Positions 23,243 to 35,799 of a stretch of 64,000 bases of DNA are shown here, piece after piece. The position numbers and the translations under genes were made by a program. The notes beneath the pieces were generated by a model, which was not told where the DNA came from, made no database searches, and saw only the letters and a program-made list of their open reading frames with translations. Origin of the DNA: Ifrita kowaldi. Its lineage: Eukaryota; Chordata; Aves; Passeriformes; Cinclosomatidae. The stretch's first letter is position 1; each line of letters starts with the position of its first letter. The DNA is taken from positions 186,001-250,000 of the forward strand of contig VZRS01012605.1 in assembly GCA_013398055.1 (NCBI GenBank), in the 5' to 3' direction.

Positions 23243-26200
23243 TCATCAAAAAGTCTTTTTCCTTTAAGCAGTAAGTGTGAAACTGATTTGCTTCTAGACA
23301 AATGTTGTATTTTTAAGCTGAATTGCTTTAAATGCATCTAAATTGCTCTGTTATGGAATGATTTTTTAATTTTAAGACAAAGGTGCCAGACTCGCTCTTT
23401 TTCTAAAATGCCCAAAATAATCTCTTAAATAAAAGTAAGTTTTGCTTCTGCATTATTTTAAGTATATCTTCTTCAAATGTTGAAATAAAACAATGTTTAA
23501 GGTTTGAAAACATATTTCAGTAAATCTAAGGTTTTGGACATAGGCCTAGATAATCTAATCTACACACACAACCATGGAAAGTGCAGGAAGTTCGTACACA
23601 CATTCCAAGTTATTCCTTGCAATAAAAGTATTTGGAGAACTTACAACAGAGCACATAGGTACATAGGATTCCCTTCAACCTCATTTTTGTAAAGAAAAAC
23701 CTCTTCTTTATGACCTCAGTTTAAGGGAATGCTTCAGACATGATTTATTGGTCTTGCTTACACATAACTTTTTAAGGTGTAAGTATTCCTTTTCCCACAT
23801 TTCCTCTCTCAGTCATGCAGGTTAACTAAATATGTGACAAGTAGGTGCTCTGAATATAAGTACCTTCTTAGATAGAAGCATGCAAAGTAAGAACTGCCAT
23901 TTCAAGACAACAGAATAAAGTTATATTGGTGGAAAATACCACACTCTTGCATTGCAGTGATCAGGTATGATTCTGTAGCAAGAACATTTTTCACTATTTA
24001 CTCTTGAAGTTTTGCACAATAAATTATTCAGTTGTTTCACGCTGTCAAGAAAATCCTTTGGTGTTATAGACTTGAAGATGTATTCAGCACAATTACAAAA
24101 ATTATCTTCAAATGATCATGCAAAGATAAACTTCCACAGGATTCACCATCAGCCTAGACACATTGAAAGAGAAGAGATACAGTTTTTTCTTAAGAAAAAA
24201 CTTGCATGCTAGTGATCTGGGAAGAGCAAGAGCTGCTCCAAATTTTCAGGTGTCAGCTGGTTACTTATCTTTAATACAGCAAGGCCCGAACATTCCATAG
24301 CATTACACTTCACATGCACACCTGCGCAGACACCAGCAAAGATATTTTGGTTATCATCATTTCTACAACAGCATGTGTGTGACTTACCAGTTGTGTTACG
24401 AAACAGGCTTTTTTTTGTCCCTGCTCCAGGAGCGAGTCTGAATCATTTACATACTTTGCACAGCTAGACAAGCATGTGAAAACCAGAACTGTGTACAGCT
24501 TGCATGCATGCCAGTCAGCACACAGGCTGCTTGGGAAGTAAGTAGCTACAGCCTCTGGGGCACTTGTTAAACAAAGATCATTACTTTGTCAGATTGCGTC
24601 CTTTCATTACAACTTCTCCCACTATACAGTACCAGCTGGAAAATTTGTAATTCTTACAGGGGTAACTTTGAATTATGTAAAAGATTGGAGATTCCTTTTA
24701 AGAAACAAACCAGAAGCCTCCTCCCTTAAACTAAGCCACTGATGACACAGGACTGCTCTGCTCCAGCTCACAGTCTGACCAGCGACACCCATATGGATGA
24801 GGTCATATGGGAGCTGCTTCCACCCAGCCTCCTTGCCCAATCAATCACCTGCATGGCCATAAAAAACAGAGGAATTACCCCAGTTTGTGTTCAGCTGGCA
24901 AGTCTGAGACAATATCCGTACAGGCATGGATTTTTTAAGTATCTAAGTGCCAAAGTACTTGTGTTGTTAGGCATCCTAATAATGCCTCTCACTAAAGGCT
25001 GCCCTGAATAACCCTCTCCACATCTGCTCCACCGTAGCTGAATAAAGCAAACCCAGGCGACAGATCTGTTCCTCAACACGGCTGCAGCTTTTTTTCCTTG
25101 TTCAAATTGTGACTGCCTTCGTGGCAGTAAAAGTTGCAGTGATGAAAAATGCTGCTCCTTGTTTAATCTCTCTATTAAACATAGGCCCTCATAGAGGCAG
25201 AGGCTATGTCAGTCTAACAAAAGCTGACCGATGTATTAATGAGAATATAGCAAATAATAGCAAAATTAGATCTGCTGTCCAGCAAGGGTTGATGGCATCT
25301 CCCTATTGGTATTAGACGTGCACTGGTTGGCAATCAGGATGTCTGGCAGAAAACTGGCAAAGATAAACGTAACCCTTCCCCTCCACAACACAGCAGCTCT
25401 GATTTAAAAGTGCTACAACAAATGAAACAACTCATCCTCTGGCTGGCAATCAGCAAATATTTTCAGCTGGTTGTGGGCCCCCTGAAATGCATATGTTTAA
25501 GAAGAAAGCTTTCTGTATGAATGATAGACTCTCTGACTCTGAGTGCCACTGCTACATCTGTTAACAGCGCATTTGGCTGGTGTCCTCTTGTCATTTTTCT
25601 AAAACACTCATGAAGAAAATACAGATCCTTTGGGCAAATGAAGTAGAGGTGCAAATTGCAGTCACACCTTTCTGTCTCGCTGCAGTATCACTTCTTGTCT
25701 CCAAAACCAACACAGATTTGCTTGCCTACTCGTGGCAGGTAGTCACAGTTCACACTTGAAATAGGGATCAGTCACAACACATTAAGAGTCACGCTGTACT
25801 CTAAGAGACAGGATTCTATACAGCAGAAAAAAATGAAGGACCTCAACTTTCTTATGGATCTGAATGTGGTGCAATTCTTTTGAAACTGTTACCCGCCCTC
25901 ACCTCAGGGCCACTGTGTGGATAGGGAGCTGAGACTGCAATGCTACACACGGTGGTCGAGCATCTTGACACCTAATTGTAGGTTTTGCTCTAATCTCAGG
26001 ACAGAAGATTACATGAGATGTAAATTCTGATAAATTAACCCTCCAGAGAGAAAAAAATAAGAAAAATCACAGAAAAACCCCAAGCACTTGGACATAAATT
26101 ATTAAGTAAAGGCGATTTTTAATTACTCATTAAAGGTAAGGGCTCACAAGGCACCCACAATTCCCCCCTATACAGCATTTCGCTTGTGCAAAATAGGGGA

Positions 26201-27708
26201 ACAGGCATCCTAGAAATCCAGGGACAGTTCCTGGAAAACCCTAATGGAATATGAGGTCAACACCTTTAAGTGATAGTTCACTTGCCAGCAGAGAAAACGA
26301 CTATGAAAACAAATTTGTAGTTTGGACCAGTGCCTTGTCCAAGGTATGCTCATTGAACAAAAATATGAAGAAACTTCTTGGATTTTGGTATTCAGAAGCA
26401 GATTTTTCTGCAATCTTAAACAAATCAGTTGTTTACTTGCTAGATACTAGTGAGTGTAGTCATAGAGGAAATGTCCTGAGTAACTAACTGTGCATGAAAT
26501 AGGAAATGGAGGCCATACCCATGACTCATCAGGAGACGACTTTTGGGCATTTAGTCTCCCATGCTCAATAATTCCTATCCACACTCAGGTTAAGTGATTT
26601 GGAATGTAAGCCTCTGTGATCAGAAGAGGAATACAAGCTCTAGAGCCAGGAACCTTTTCAATGTTACTGATCATCAGTTTGTTGGATCAGCATGTATCTT
26701 GAAGGAAAAAGCAGAAAAAGTTGAAATGCAATTAACTTTGAAGTAATTAGCTGTAGTACCTTTATCTTGTGTATTGTGAAATGCTTGTACAGACTTCAAA
26801 CAAGCGACATTGCTTTCCTCATCTTGGTGAGAAAAAGTAACTCCTTCCAAAAACTGGAACCTATATGAAATGCTCTATTTTACAGCACAATAAAGTTTGC
26901 TTTGTGTTTTACAGATAACACAACATACTCAAAAATGCTAATACCAGTTTCAAGGATAATCCATACTTTCATTTACATTGTACTCTCTGTAGATATATTT
27001 GTTAGGTATAGCAAGCAGATACGCATAAGCAATTATAGACTGAGTGAGCAGATAACTTCTGCTTTTTATGCATCATATTCCAAAAGTTTCTTTAATGAAG
27101 ACAAACCTTCTTGCTGAGACTGCAGCCCTTTTTAAAGTAAAAAATAAATATTTCCACCTTATTAAAACTACACCTTCTAAATTTTTAAACATTTAGCTAT
27201 TACAGATGTCACAATTTCAAGGCAAAAAGAAAGGCTGAATAAAAACACATTACTGTGCATGTAAAGACTGAACATAGACATGGTTTTGTAAGCAAGACAC
27301 CTTTAAAAAGCCGAAAGAAAATCACACACTAGCCTCCCATTTTCATACAAATTATTATGAATTTGGATCCAGGATATCAGAAATTATTAATTTTCTGAAC
27401 TCCTCTGTATTTTCTCAGTATTCTTCCATTTCAAACAACAAGAGATATTTTCTCTAAGATCATTCCACATACATTGTCTGTCTTTTATTTTTGAAATTAT
27501 TTGAAGTATTATGTCAACAGAAATGCAAAGGAGGTCTTAACTGGGACAAAACATCTCTTATAAAATTTAAAATACTATGCTTTAAAGAACTTACATACTG
27601 AGAAGATTTAACACAAATTCTCCATCAAGACAAGAATTTTAGAATTTTAAGTACTTAGAGCAGATTGTTAGGCTAGGAAAGCTACAGTATGTTACAGTAT
27701 TTATTAAC
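23243..27708. other. Intergenic DNA, possible regulatory stretch inside
   Basis: No gene, LINE or LTR that I can support. The part around 24.4-25.5 kb is less simple in sequence than its surroundings and contains a cluster of TGGCA pentamers, entered separately. The remainder is ordinary AT-rich DNA. Confidence 0.5.
25105..25460 (+). promoter_or_regulatory. Candidate non-coding regulatory element with TGGCA cluster
   Basis: Six TGGCA pentamers occur on the plus strand, starting at 25,122, 25,293, 25,328, 25,344, 25,355 and 25,444. Two of them lie in the same decamer TGGCAATCAG, at 25,328-25,337 and 25,444-25,453. TGGCA is the half-site recognised by NFI factors. A 6-bp-stem inverted repeat (ACTGCC...GGCAGT) lies at 25,112-25,128. 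No repeat family is recognised. Its role as an enhancer is only inference; conservation would need to be tested. Confidence 0.25.
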
Positions 27709-28470
27709 GGAAAAAAATGCAACACAGAGATCAGTGCCTGCCCCTCCTCTTCCCCTCAAGAGGAAGCTGTAACTGCAGTGAGGTCTCCCCTCAGTCTCCT
27801 CTCCTCCAGGCTGAACAGACCCAGTGCCGTCAGCCACTCCTCACACGGCTTCCCCTCCAGGCCCTTCACCATCCTCGTGCCCTCCTTTGGACCCTCTCTG
27901 ACAGCTCAATGTCTTTTCTGTGTTGTGGCACCCAGACCTGCCCCCAGCACTCGAGGTGAGGCTGCCCCAGTGCAGAGCAGAGCGGGACAATCCCCTCCCT
28001 TGCCTGGCTGGTGATGCTGTGCCTGATGCCCCCCAGGACACGGGTGGCCCTCCTGGCTGCCAGGGCACTGCTCACTCATGTTCAACTTGCCATTGACCAG
28101 GACCCCCAGGTCCCCTTCTGCAGTGCTGCTCTCCAGCCTCTCATTCTCCAGTGTGTCTGTACATCCTGGGTTACCCCATCCCGGGTGCAGAATCTGACTC
28201 TTGCCCTTGTTAAACTTCATAGGCTTGGTGGTTGCTCAGCCCTGTTATTGGTGGAGGTTTCTCTGCAGGGCCTCAGGGCCTCCTTGTCTTCGAGGGAGTT
28301 GGCAGCTCCTCCCAATCTAGTGTAAGCAGTAAACATACTTAGTATCCCCTCAAGTCCTGTGTTCAAGCTGTTTATGAAGAAGTTGAACAGAACTGTGCTT
28401 AAAATGGAGCCCTGCAGAACCCCATTAGTGCCAGCCTGAAGGCCTGAAGTTCCCCAGAGAGGTATGAAAG
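27709..28470 (-). repeat. CR1 LINE ORF2 fragment, lacking its 3' end
   Basis: On the minus strand the blocks run 'FNKGKSQILHPGWGNPG', 'AEGDLGVLVNGKLNMSEQCP' and then the region after the reverse transcriptase, with frameshifts and stops. It breaks off at 'gcactgatctctgtgttgcat', before the CR1 3' UTR. It shares a nearly identical block of about 175 bases with the CR1 copy at 49.6 kb. It is a dead fragment with no coding capacity. Confidence 0.88.
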
Positions 28471-30206
28471 CAAAAGTAATAAAAAAATCACAGGTGCAAT
28501 GCCACCAGTTCTTTTCAAATACGTGAAGAGCATGAAGACTTCTTGACTTTGGTGTTCTGTCACTTTTGCAGCTAAACTAAACCTCAATAGCTAAAGAAGT
28601 CATCATAGATTCACACGTGATATTTCCTCAGAGATAATTCAATATGAAGTAACCGATCGAACTCTGAGGTAGAACTTGTGTGTCACTTGAATGAAGAACC
28701 TCCAAGGGAAACTCAGCTTCCTACATGGTATCTTGTTGCAGTTACCTGCAAAGCACAGTTCCATGAACAGTAAGGAAGTTTGCCTGTTTTCTGAACACAG
28801 ACTAAAACCAGAGGTCAGGACACTAGAACTCATCTATGGATTTCTATCAGCTCTCTTCTCCAACTCTGCAGAGAGGAAAAAAACGCTATCAACTGATGCT
28901 TATGTTTGTCTCCTTTCAGGTGAGAAATAGTGACATCTATCACTCCAGAATACAGTTTCATACACAAATATCTTTCTGTGCACACAAGGGAAAAAGGAGA
29001 TGTTGTGAAATAGCTGTTCACCTGGCAGGGTGGGCATTTTGTTTTTTGGGGTTTTTTTTGGTCAAAACTATGCATTCTCCAGACACTCAGATGATAAAAC
29101 CTAGGAAATTCACACAGGTCAATTTGGTTTTTGGTTTGTTTTTTTTTTTTACACACACATAGTGGATTGCACAGTAGGACCCCATCTGCTCAACTAAAAA
29201 TTAAAGGCATAAGTTTATCTCATTTCTTTTAGTAGAACCACCAATTTCCAGAGTATTCTCTGAAGTAAACTACTCTGGAGACACAGTGGTTTCCAAACAG
29301 AACCTTAATGTGCACAAAGCCTTGATGATCTCCGCTGGAACTCAGTGTGGAACAGCTGCAAGTGACTGTGCTCTAGCCAATTACTACCAGCAACAAAAGG
29401 ATAAACAATCACTACAGGAAGAAGGCTCTCTGCCAGCCAAACATTAATGCCTTTTCAGGCAGCTGCTGTATGCTCTGAATCTTGGTTCAAGTTTTCTCAA
29501 AGGTAAAATTCCTTCTCCAAGTTGCTGTTACTCTACCTGTTTCTACAGGTCAGTAAAAAGGGTAGCATGGTCTAGAAATTATTTAAGGAAATCTTCTGCA
29601 CTTACTTTTTCAGTCAAAGTTCATTATAGAAAAGAGCTTTATATTTTTCCTGTTTCAGAGACTTTGGCTTATCTAAGAATATTTACTCTTGTATATTCTT
29701 CATGGAAATATTTTACAGCATACCACAAGGATGGTTGGAGTTCATATTATCTTGCTCCCTATCGAAGTGTGATCATAACTATAACTTCTTAGGAACTGCT
29801 CTTCAGTGAGCTTTTGAGCACATTTTCCATAACATTGTGGCATGCCTCATCCCAGATGAATGTAGCTGCTTTAGTGATTCTTCAGCACTCATCTGCTCTT
29901 TAGCAGTCATTGATTAGGCATTTCAAATCAGCCGCACCTCAAACAGATACAGCAATCTGAAGGCATGATCAAAGATGCTCCCTTTCAGCTTGTTTTTCAC
30001 AAGCCATGAAGAGTGGCACTTAACTATGATATCTGTCAGGACTCTGAGACATTGACAACTATCCTCTGGATGCAACACCCAACTACTTTTTTATCCATCC
30101 AGAAGTCCACTTATCAAATCCATCTCGTCCAATTTAGAGGGAAGGCTGTTGTGTACTTACTATACTACTGCTTGAGCTCAAACTGAACCAAATATTCATC
30201 ACTTAA
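28471..30206. other. Intergenic DNA with G/T-rich tracts
   Basis: No gene seen. T/G-rich runs lie at 29,038-29,062 and 29,121-29,152. The two 108-codon ORFs at 28.83-29.16 kb lie on opposite strands of each other and include these low-complexity runs, so I do not accept them. Confidence 0.55.
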
Positions 30207-30390
30207 TCATAGAATCACTGAACGGTTTGGGTTGGAAGCAGCTTTAAAGATCATCTAGTTCCAACCCCCTGCCATGGGCAGGGAGCCTTCCACTAGGCCA
30301 GGTTACTCAGAGCCCCATCCAGCCTCGCCTTGAACACCCCCAGGGATGGGAGCCCACAGCCTCTCTGGGCAACCTGTTCCAGTGCCTCAC
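30207..30390 (-). repeat. CR1 LINE, 3' end fragment
   Basis: Read on the plus strand it begins with 'aatcatagaatcactgaa' and 'ggtttgggttggaag', the reverse complement of the CR1 terminus. It continues through 'catctagttccaaccccctgcc', 'agcctcgccttgaacaccccc' and 'ctgggcaacctgttccagtgcctca'. It is a short 5'-truncated copy. Confidence 0.92.
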
Positions 30391-32784
30391 AGCACAGTGC
30401 TTTCAGATGATCACTGATAACACGTGATGGACCTAGCCACAGTCCATCTTTATAGCAAGCATACTATAAAGAATGGTTATAATAATATCCTCGCATGATT
30501 AATGCACATGAAGCACAGGGGACATCAGCTCTCCTGCTGGAGAGGAGTCATTACAAGGTTCAACATTTCAGGAGCTCATTCTTGTTCTGCACATATATGA
30601 GGGTGTCATAAACTGGAGCCTTTGCTTGTGTTTGTGACCACATCCGTGGGATGCCGCTGGGTTCAGTGATATGGTATTGGCTGAACTCCCATGGACGATC
30701 AGTGCCACATTTTGACGCCAGGAGGTCTCCTTGGTCTTGATCAGGAAAAGGAGACACATGGCTTTCTGAGAACAAAGTTTCCCAAAAAACATTTATTTTC
30801 ATGAGTAATTTCTAGTAATGTGTAGGCCTCCAGTTGATTTTACGAATTTGCCTGTTTCTTGCAATAGGCCCATTGTTTAGTGAATCTCTAAAAGAACAAA
30901 TCTTTTTGGAATTTCATATACCTGCATAAAAATTTCATCTTCTTAACCTGTGTCTCTTTTCTTCTCCTTCCTGATAGTTTAACATAGAATATTTGCTTCA
31001 GTGTTCCCAGACAACAGAATTTAGCATCAGACTCTTAACTGATTGTGTCAGCTGATTACCCAGCTCATCTTATAACACCTCTTGGTATGAGCAAAAATAC
31101 TGTTTTCACATCACAGAAGGGGAAGACTCATTTTGCCTTTGATCTTGCAATCCCAAGAAAACTGCATATGGATTCACCTTCTAATGCTGCAGTGGAAATC
31201 AGTGTGAAGCCTGGCTTTCCTCTACACAGTGCAATAAAGAAATTATAAGTAGTGGAATTTACATAACAGAGATTAAAATAAATGGTGCTTTGTTTTTGAA
31301 CAGTTTATTTTCCTGAAGCAGACAGGGTCAAAAATATTTTTTCCCTTGACTGTGACAGGAAATAGGAAATCTTCTTACCACCACCAAACAGAACAATTGA
31401 TAACCATTCCTATGGAAGTGAAATGAATTATTAGTATTACCAAATACCTAATGCTAAACAAATGCATCTCCCCTTGACCCAGAGGCTTGGGAGAGAAAGC
31501 ATTTTCATAGATACAGGCCTTTAAGGACTAGTTCAATCTTAATGATCTTTCTATACACATTCTTTGCACAAAAATCATCTTCTTGGTTTCCCAATGTTTT
31601 CTGGGTTTCATTAACCTCAGAGAAAAATGTTAAACATCAAGAGATTAGACAACCACAGAGGTTAGTAGCTTCATTAATCATAAATTTAACCTTAATGTTT
31701 CAGATACAATTTCTAGCACCTTTTAAGCACTTAAGTGTCCTACTTTTAGGAAAAAATAATAAACCAGCAGCTTTCAAAAATTTCGATATATTTACAAACT
31801 GAGTTTGAAGCAGAGAATATATAAATAGCTACAGAAAGGAAGGTTAAGAAGCAGCAAAAAATGACCATTATTAGAACTATTTCAGTTCCAGAAAAATAAT
31901 GCAATTCTACCTCATTGCCATTTTTCTCTTTTGAAATCATCAATATCACACAATTTTACTACTTCTTACAGTGAATTTCTGAAATTTCACAGGGCAAAGT
32001 CTCCTAAAAAACCAACCAAACAGAAAGACTATCCCAGTAAGTCATATTAACATTTGCCCTCTATTTAAACATTCGTTTCCCAGAAAAACCTTTAACAGAT
32101 GTCTGACAGAGTAGTTGTCCACAAACACTTAAGGCTGGGCCTGCCTTACTGCCAAGGTATGCTCCAGCTATCCCAAGTGCAGCAGCCCTGTGGCTAGAGA
32201 TAAGCTATTACAGGCCTTCCAATATCCTCCAACACTAACTTGACCCTAGATACGCAGTCAGACCTTTTGCTGAAGAGACCAAGCAAACTCTACATCATCA
32301 GCCGGCGATACCTATGGTTCCATGCTACCTCTGGACCTGGATTTTGTCTTGCCTTCGCTTTGTCTCTGAGGAAAGATGGGAACAAGGGGTGAATGGTTCC
32401 TTCAGCCTGCCAGTCCTGACACAGCAGATACCCAGCAGAAATCCTAACTCTCACATGAGAAGACCAAGGGTCCTGTTTCAGCCTTCCCATGTAGCTACTC
32501 CTGTATCTTTAGCACTGTAGGAGAGTTTATGATTTCCTGATGTATGCTTTTAGGGATCTGCTATAGCTGAATTTGAATGCTTGGAAACTATTCCTGTTAA
32601 AAATTCGCTATGTTTTTCACAAGAGCACACATGCCAGAAATACACTGTGGGGGAAGAGTGGCATGAAAATGCCATGCTTTCATGGGAATGTGAGTGCTGT
32701 TCGCACATATAACATGATGGATTTCCCTCAGGAGGGATCTCTGCCTCTGTAAAACTAGCATGCAAGGGTATCAACACCAGAGAC
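30391..32784. other. Intergenic AT-rich DNA, no gene seen
   Basis: Short ORFs only (86 codons at most), no domain resemblance, no recognised repeat. Confidence 0.55.
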
Positions 32785-35700
32785 TGAAGAGGAAGTGGAG
32801 AGGTTGAGGACTATCACGGATTGTGTGAAAGACTGGTGGAGCCACACCCTTTAATCCCTGAGGGAAATGCAGCAGATGGAGGCTAGGCAAGAGTCAAAGC
32901 AGCCACAACGCTCTTGCCGTCCAGCAAAACATGGGGGCCTAAAAGATGGGGGGAATTGAAACAGATCCCTATTTGGGGTGGCAGAAGAATGCCTTCCCTG
33001 CCTCCCTGGCCTTCCCAGGTATCCTTATGGAACAGACATTAGGCTTCACAACTCCAGGGTCAGGCAAATGATAGTGGAGATGAAGGTCTGTCTGGGGGCT
33101 TGCCCAGAGCAAGTCAGTCACTGGGCACATCCCAATTACAGGTATTAAGAAAGTAAGCGTAATAGTAGTAGGTGACTCCCTTCTCAAGGGAACTGAGGGC
33201 ACTGTATGCTCATCGGACCCATTCCACAGGGCTGCTGCCCTCCTAGGGCCTGGAAAAGATACTATGAAAAGGAGGGGTGGTGGGGTGACTCCATACATTA
33301 TGGAGAGTTTCAACTGTACAGAGCTCAGGACATGCTCCACAGGATGGGTACCTGAGGGTAAGGATCAGGGGGAAGGCCAACAAGGGAAACATCCCAGGGG
33401 CAGTCTGCTATAGATCACCCAGACAGGCGGATGAGGTATACTACAAAAAGCAGGCTGGTGTTTCATGATCACCAGCCCTCCTTCTTGTGGGAGATTTTAA
33501 CCTGTGGGACATCTGCTGGAAACTCAACACAGTGGAGAGGAGGTAGTCTAGCAGGTTCCTGGAGAGTGTGGAACATAACCTCCTGACACAGCTGGAGGTG
33601 AGCCTACAAGAACAGTGACCCACTAGACCTGCTGTTTATGAAAAGACAAGGGCTGGTGGGAGATGTGGAGGTCAGAGGACGTCTTGGGCACACTGACCAT
33701 GAAATGATAGAGTTTTCAATTCTCGGTGAAGTAAGGAAGGAGGGTCAACAAAACCTCTACCCTGGACTTCCAGAGGTAGACTTTGACCTGTTCAGGACAC
33801 TGGTTCAGACACTTCCTTGGGAAACAGTCCTTAAAAACAGAGGGGTCCAGGAAGGATGGACATACTCTAAGAAGAAAATCTTGAAGGCGCAGATGTGGGC
33901 CATCCCTGTGTGCCAAAAGGCAAGCCAGCACTGAACAAGAACAGTCTGGCTGAACAAGGAGCTTTCACTGGAACTTAAGGTGAAAAAGAGAGTTTATGAA
34001 CTTTAGAAGAAGGGACAGGCAGCTCAGGAAGAGTACTAAGATATTGCTCGGTCATGTAGAGAGAAAATTAGAAAGGCAGAAGCTCAGGTAGAACTCAATC
34101 TGGCCACTGCTGTGAAAGATAATAAAAAGTGTTTTTATAAATTTATTAACAACTAAAGAAGGACTAAAAATCTCCATCCTTTATTGGAAACATAGTGGAA
34201 CATTGTCACCAAGGATGAGAATAATGAGGTACTTAATGCCTTTTTTGCCTCAGGCTTTAATAATAAGAACAGTTATCCTCAGGGCAACCAGACCTAGAGT
34301 TGGCAGAGAGGGATGGGGAGCAGAATAGACCCCCTGCAATCCAGGAGGAAGTAGTTAGTGACCTAACTTAGACACACAGTTCTGTGGGATTGGATGGCAT
34401 TTACCATACTGAGGGTACTGAGGGAACTGGTGGAAGAGGTTTTGGCTCAGTTTTGGCTAACCATTGCCAGGACTGGAGGCTGACCAGTGTGATGCCCACA
34501 GGGCTGAAAGGAGGATACAGGGAACTACAGGCCTGTCAGCCTGACCTCGGTGACTGGAAAGATTATGGAAAAAATGTCTTGGGAGTTATCATGTGGCACA
34601 AGCAGAACAACCAAGGGATCAGGCCCAGCCAGCATGGGTTTAGGAAAGGCAGGTGCAGTTTGGCCAACCTGATCTCCTGTGGTGAGGCTGGGTGACTTGC
34701 TTGGTGGATGAGGGAAAGGCTGTTTATGTTGTCTACCTGGACTTCAGTAAAACCTTTGATACGGTTTCCCATGGCATTCTCCAGGGCTTGGACAGGTGCA
34801 CTCTTCACTGGGTTTAGAACCGCCTGGACAGCTGGGCCCGGAGAGTGGTGGTGAATGGTGCTGCACCCAGTTGGTGGCCAGTCACTAGAGGTGTTCCCTA
34901 GGGATCTGTGCTGGGGCCAGTCCCGTTTAACATCTTTTTCAAAGATCTGAGTGTAGGAATTGAGTGTACCTGCAGCCAGTTTGAGGATTGCAGTAACTTG
35001 GGCAGGAATGGTGGTAGGAAGGCACTGCAGAGGGATCTGGGCCGACAATATTGGCCAACAGTTTGAGGTTCAATAAGGTGAAGTGCTGGGTCCTGCACTT
35101 CACTCACAACAACCGCATGCAGTGCTGCAGGCTGGGGAAGAGCGTGCTGGAAATCTTCCCATCAGAAAAGGACCTGGGGGTGCTGGTCAACAGCATCTGA
35201 ACATGAGCCAGGAAGCTCATGCCCAGGAGGCCAAGAAGGCCAATAGCATCCTGGCCTGTATCAGCAACAGTGTAGCCAGCAGGACCAGGTGACTGTCACC
35301 CTGTACTTGGCACAGGTGAGCCACAGCTCATGTCCTGAGTCCAGTTCTGGACCCCTCAGTACAAGAAGGACATTGAGGTGCTGGAGCGCATCCAGAGCAG
35401 GGCAAAGGAGCTGGGGAACGGTCTGGAGAACAAGTTTTATGCGAAGGGGCTGAAGGAACTGGATTTTTTTAGCCTGGAGAAAAGGAGGCTCAGGGGTTGT
35501 AGCCAGGTGGGGGTCAGTCTCTTCTCCCAGGCAACCAGTGACAGAAGACGAAACAGCCTCAAGATGCATCAGGCAAGATTCAGGTTGGATATCAGCAAGA
35601 ACTTCCACACTAAAAAGGTTGTCAAGCACTGGAACAGTTTGCCCAGGGAGATGGTGAAGTCACCATCTCTGGAAATGTTCAAGAAACAGCTGGACATGGC

Positions 35701-35799
35701 ACTTAGTGCCACAGTCTAGTTTGACATGGCGTTGTTCGGTCAAAGGTTGGACTTGATCTTGGAGGTCTTTTCCAATCTCAATGATCCTATGACTCTATG
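32785..35799 (+). repeat. Long CR1 LINE, about 3 kb, ORF1 esterase to 3' end, decayed
   Basis: The element runs from ORF1 to the CR1 3' terminus ('caatgatcctatgactctatg'). Visible coding remnants, in order, are an ORF1 esterase start with the catalytic GDS box ('VVGDSLLKGTEG', about 33,153-33,190); endonuclease blocks ('RRGGGV', 33,271; 'LLVGDFNLWDICW', about 33,482-33,520; 'LGHTDHEMIEFSI', 33,680); and reverse-transcriptase blocks ('YRELQACQPDL', 'DFSKTFDTVSHGIL' at about 34,739-34,782). Stops and frameshifts are many and the F/YADD catalytic box is not recoverable. The esterase body and the start of the endonuclease are missing, so the two run together near 33,255. This is the longest repeat in the window. 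It lies outside ELAVL2. Confidence 0.9.

Noticed and set aside
28830..29162. Two 108-codon ORFs facing each other
   Set aside because: They overlap on opposite strands and include T/G homopolymer runs, with no recognisable domain.
34563..35048. 161-codon minus-strand ORF
   Set aside because: It is antisense to the long CR1 element, whose plus strand carries reverse-transcriptase blocks in order.
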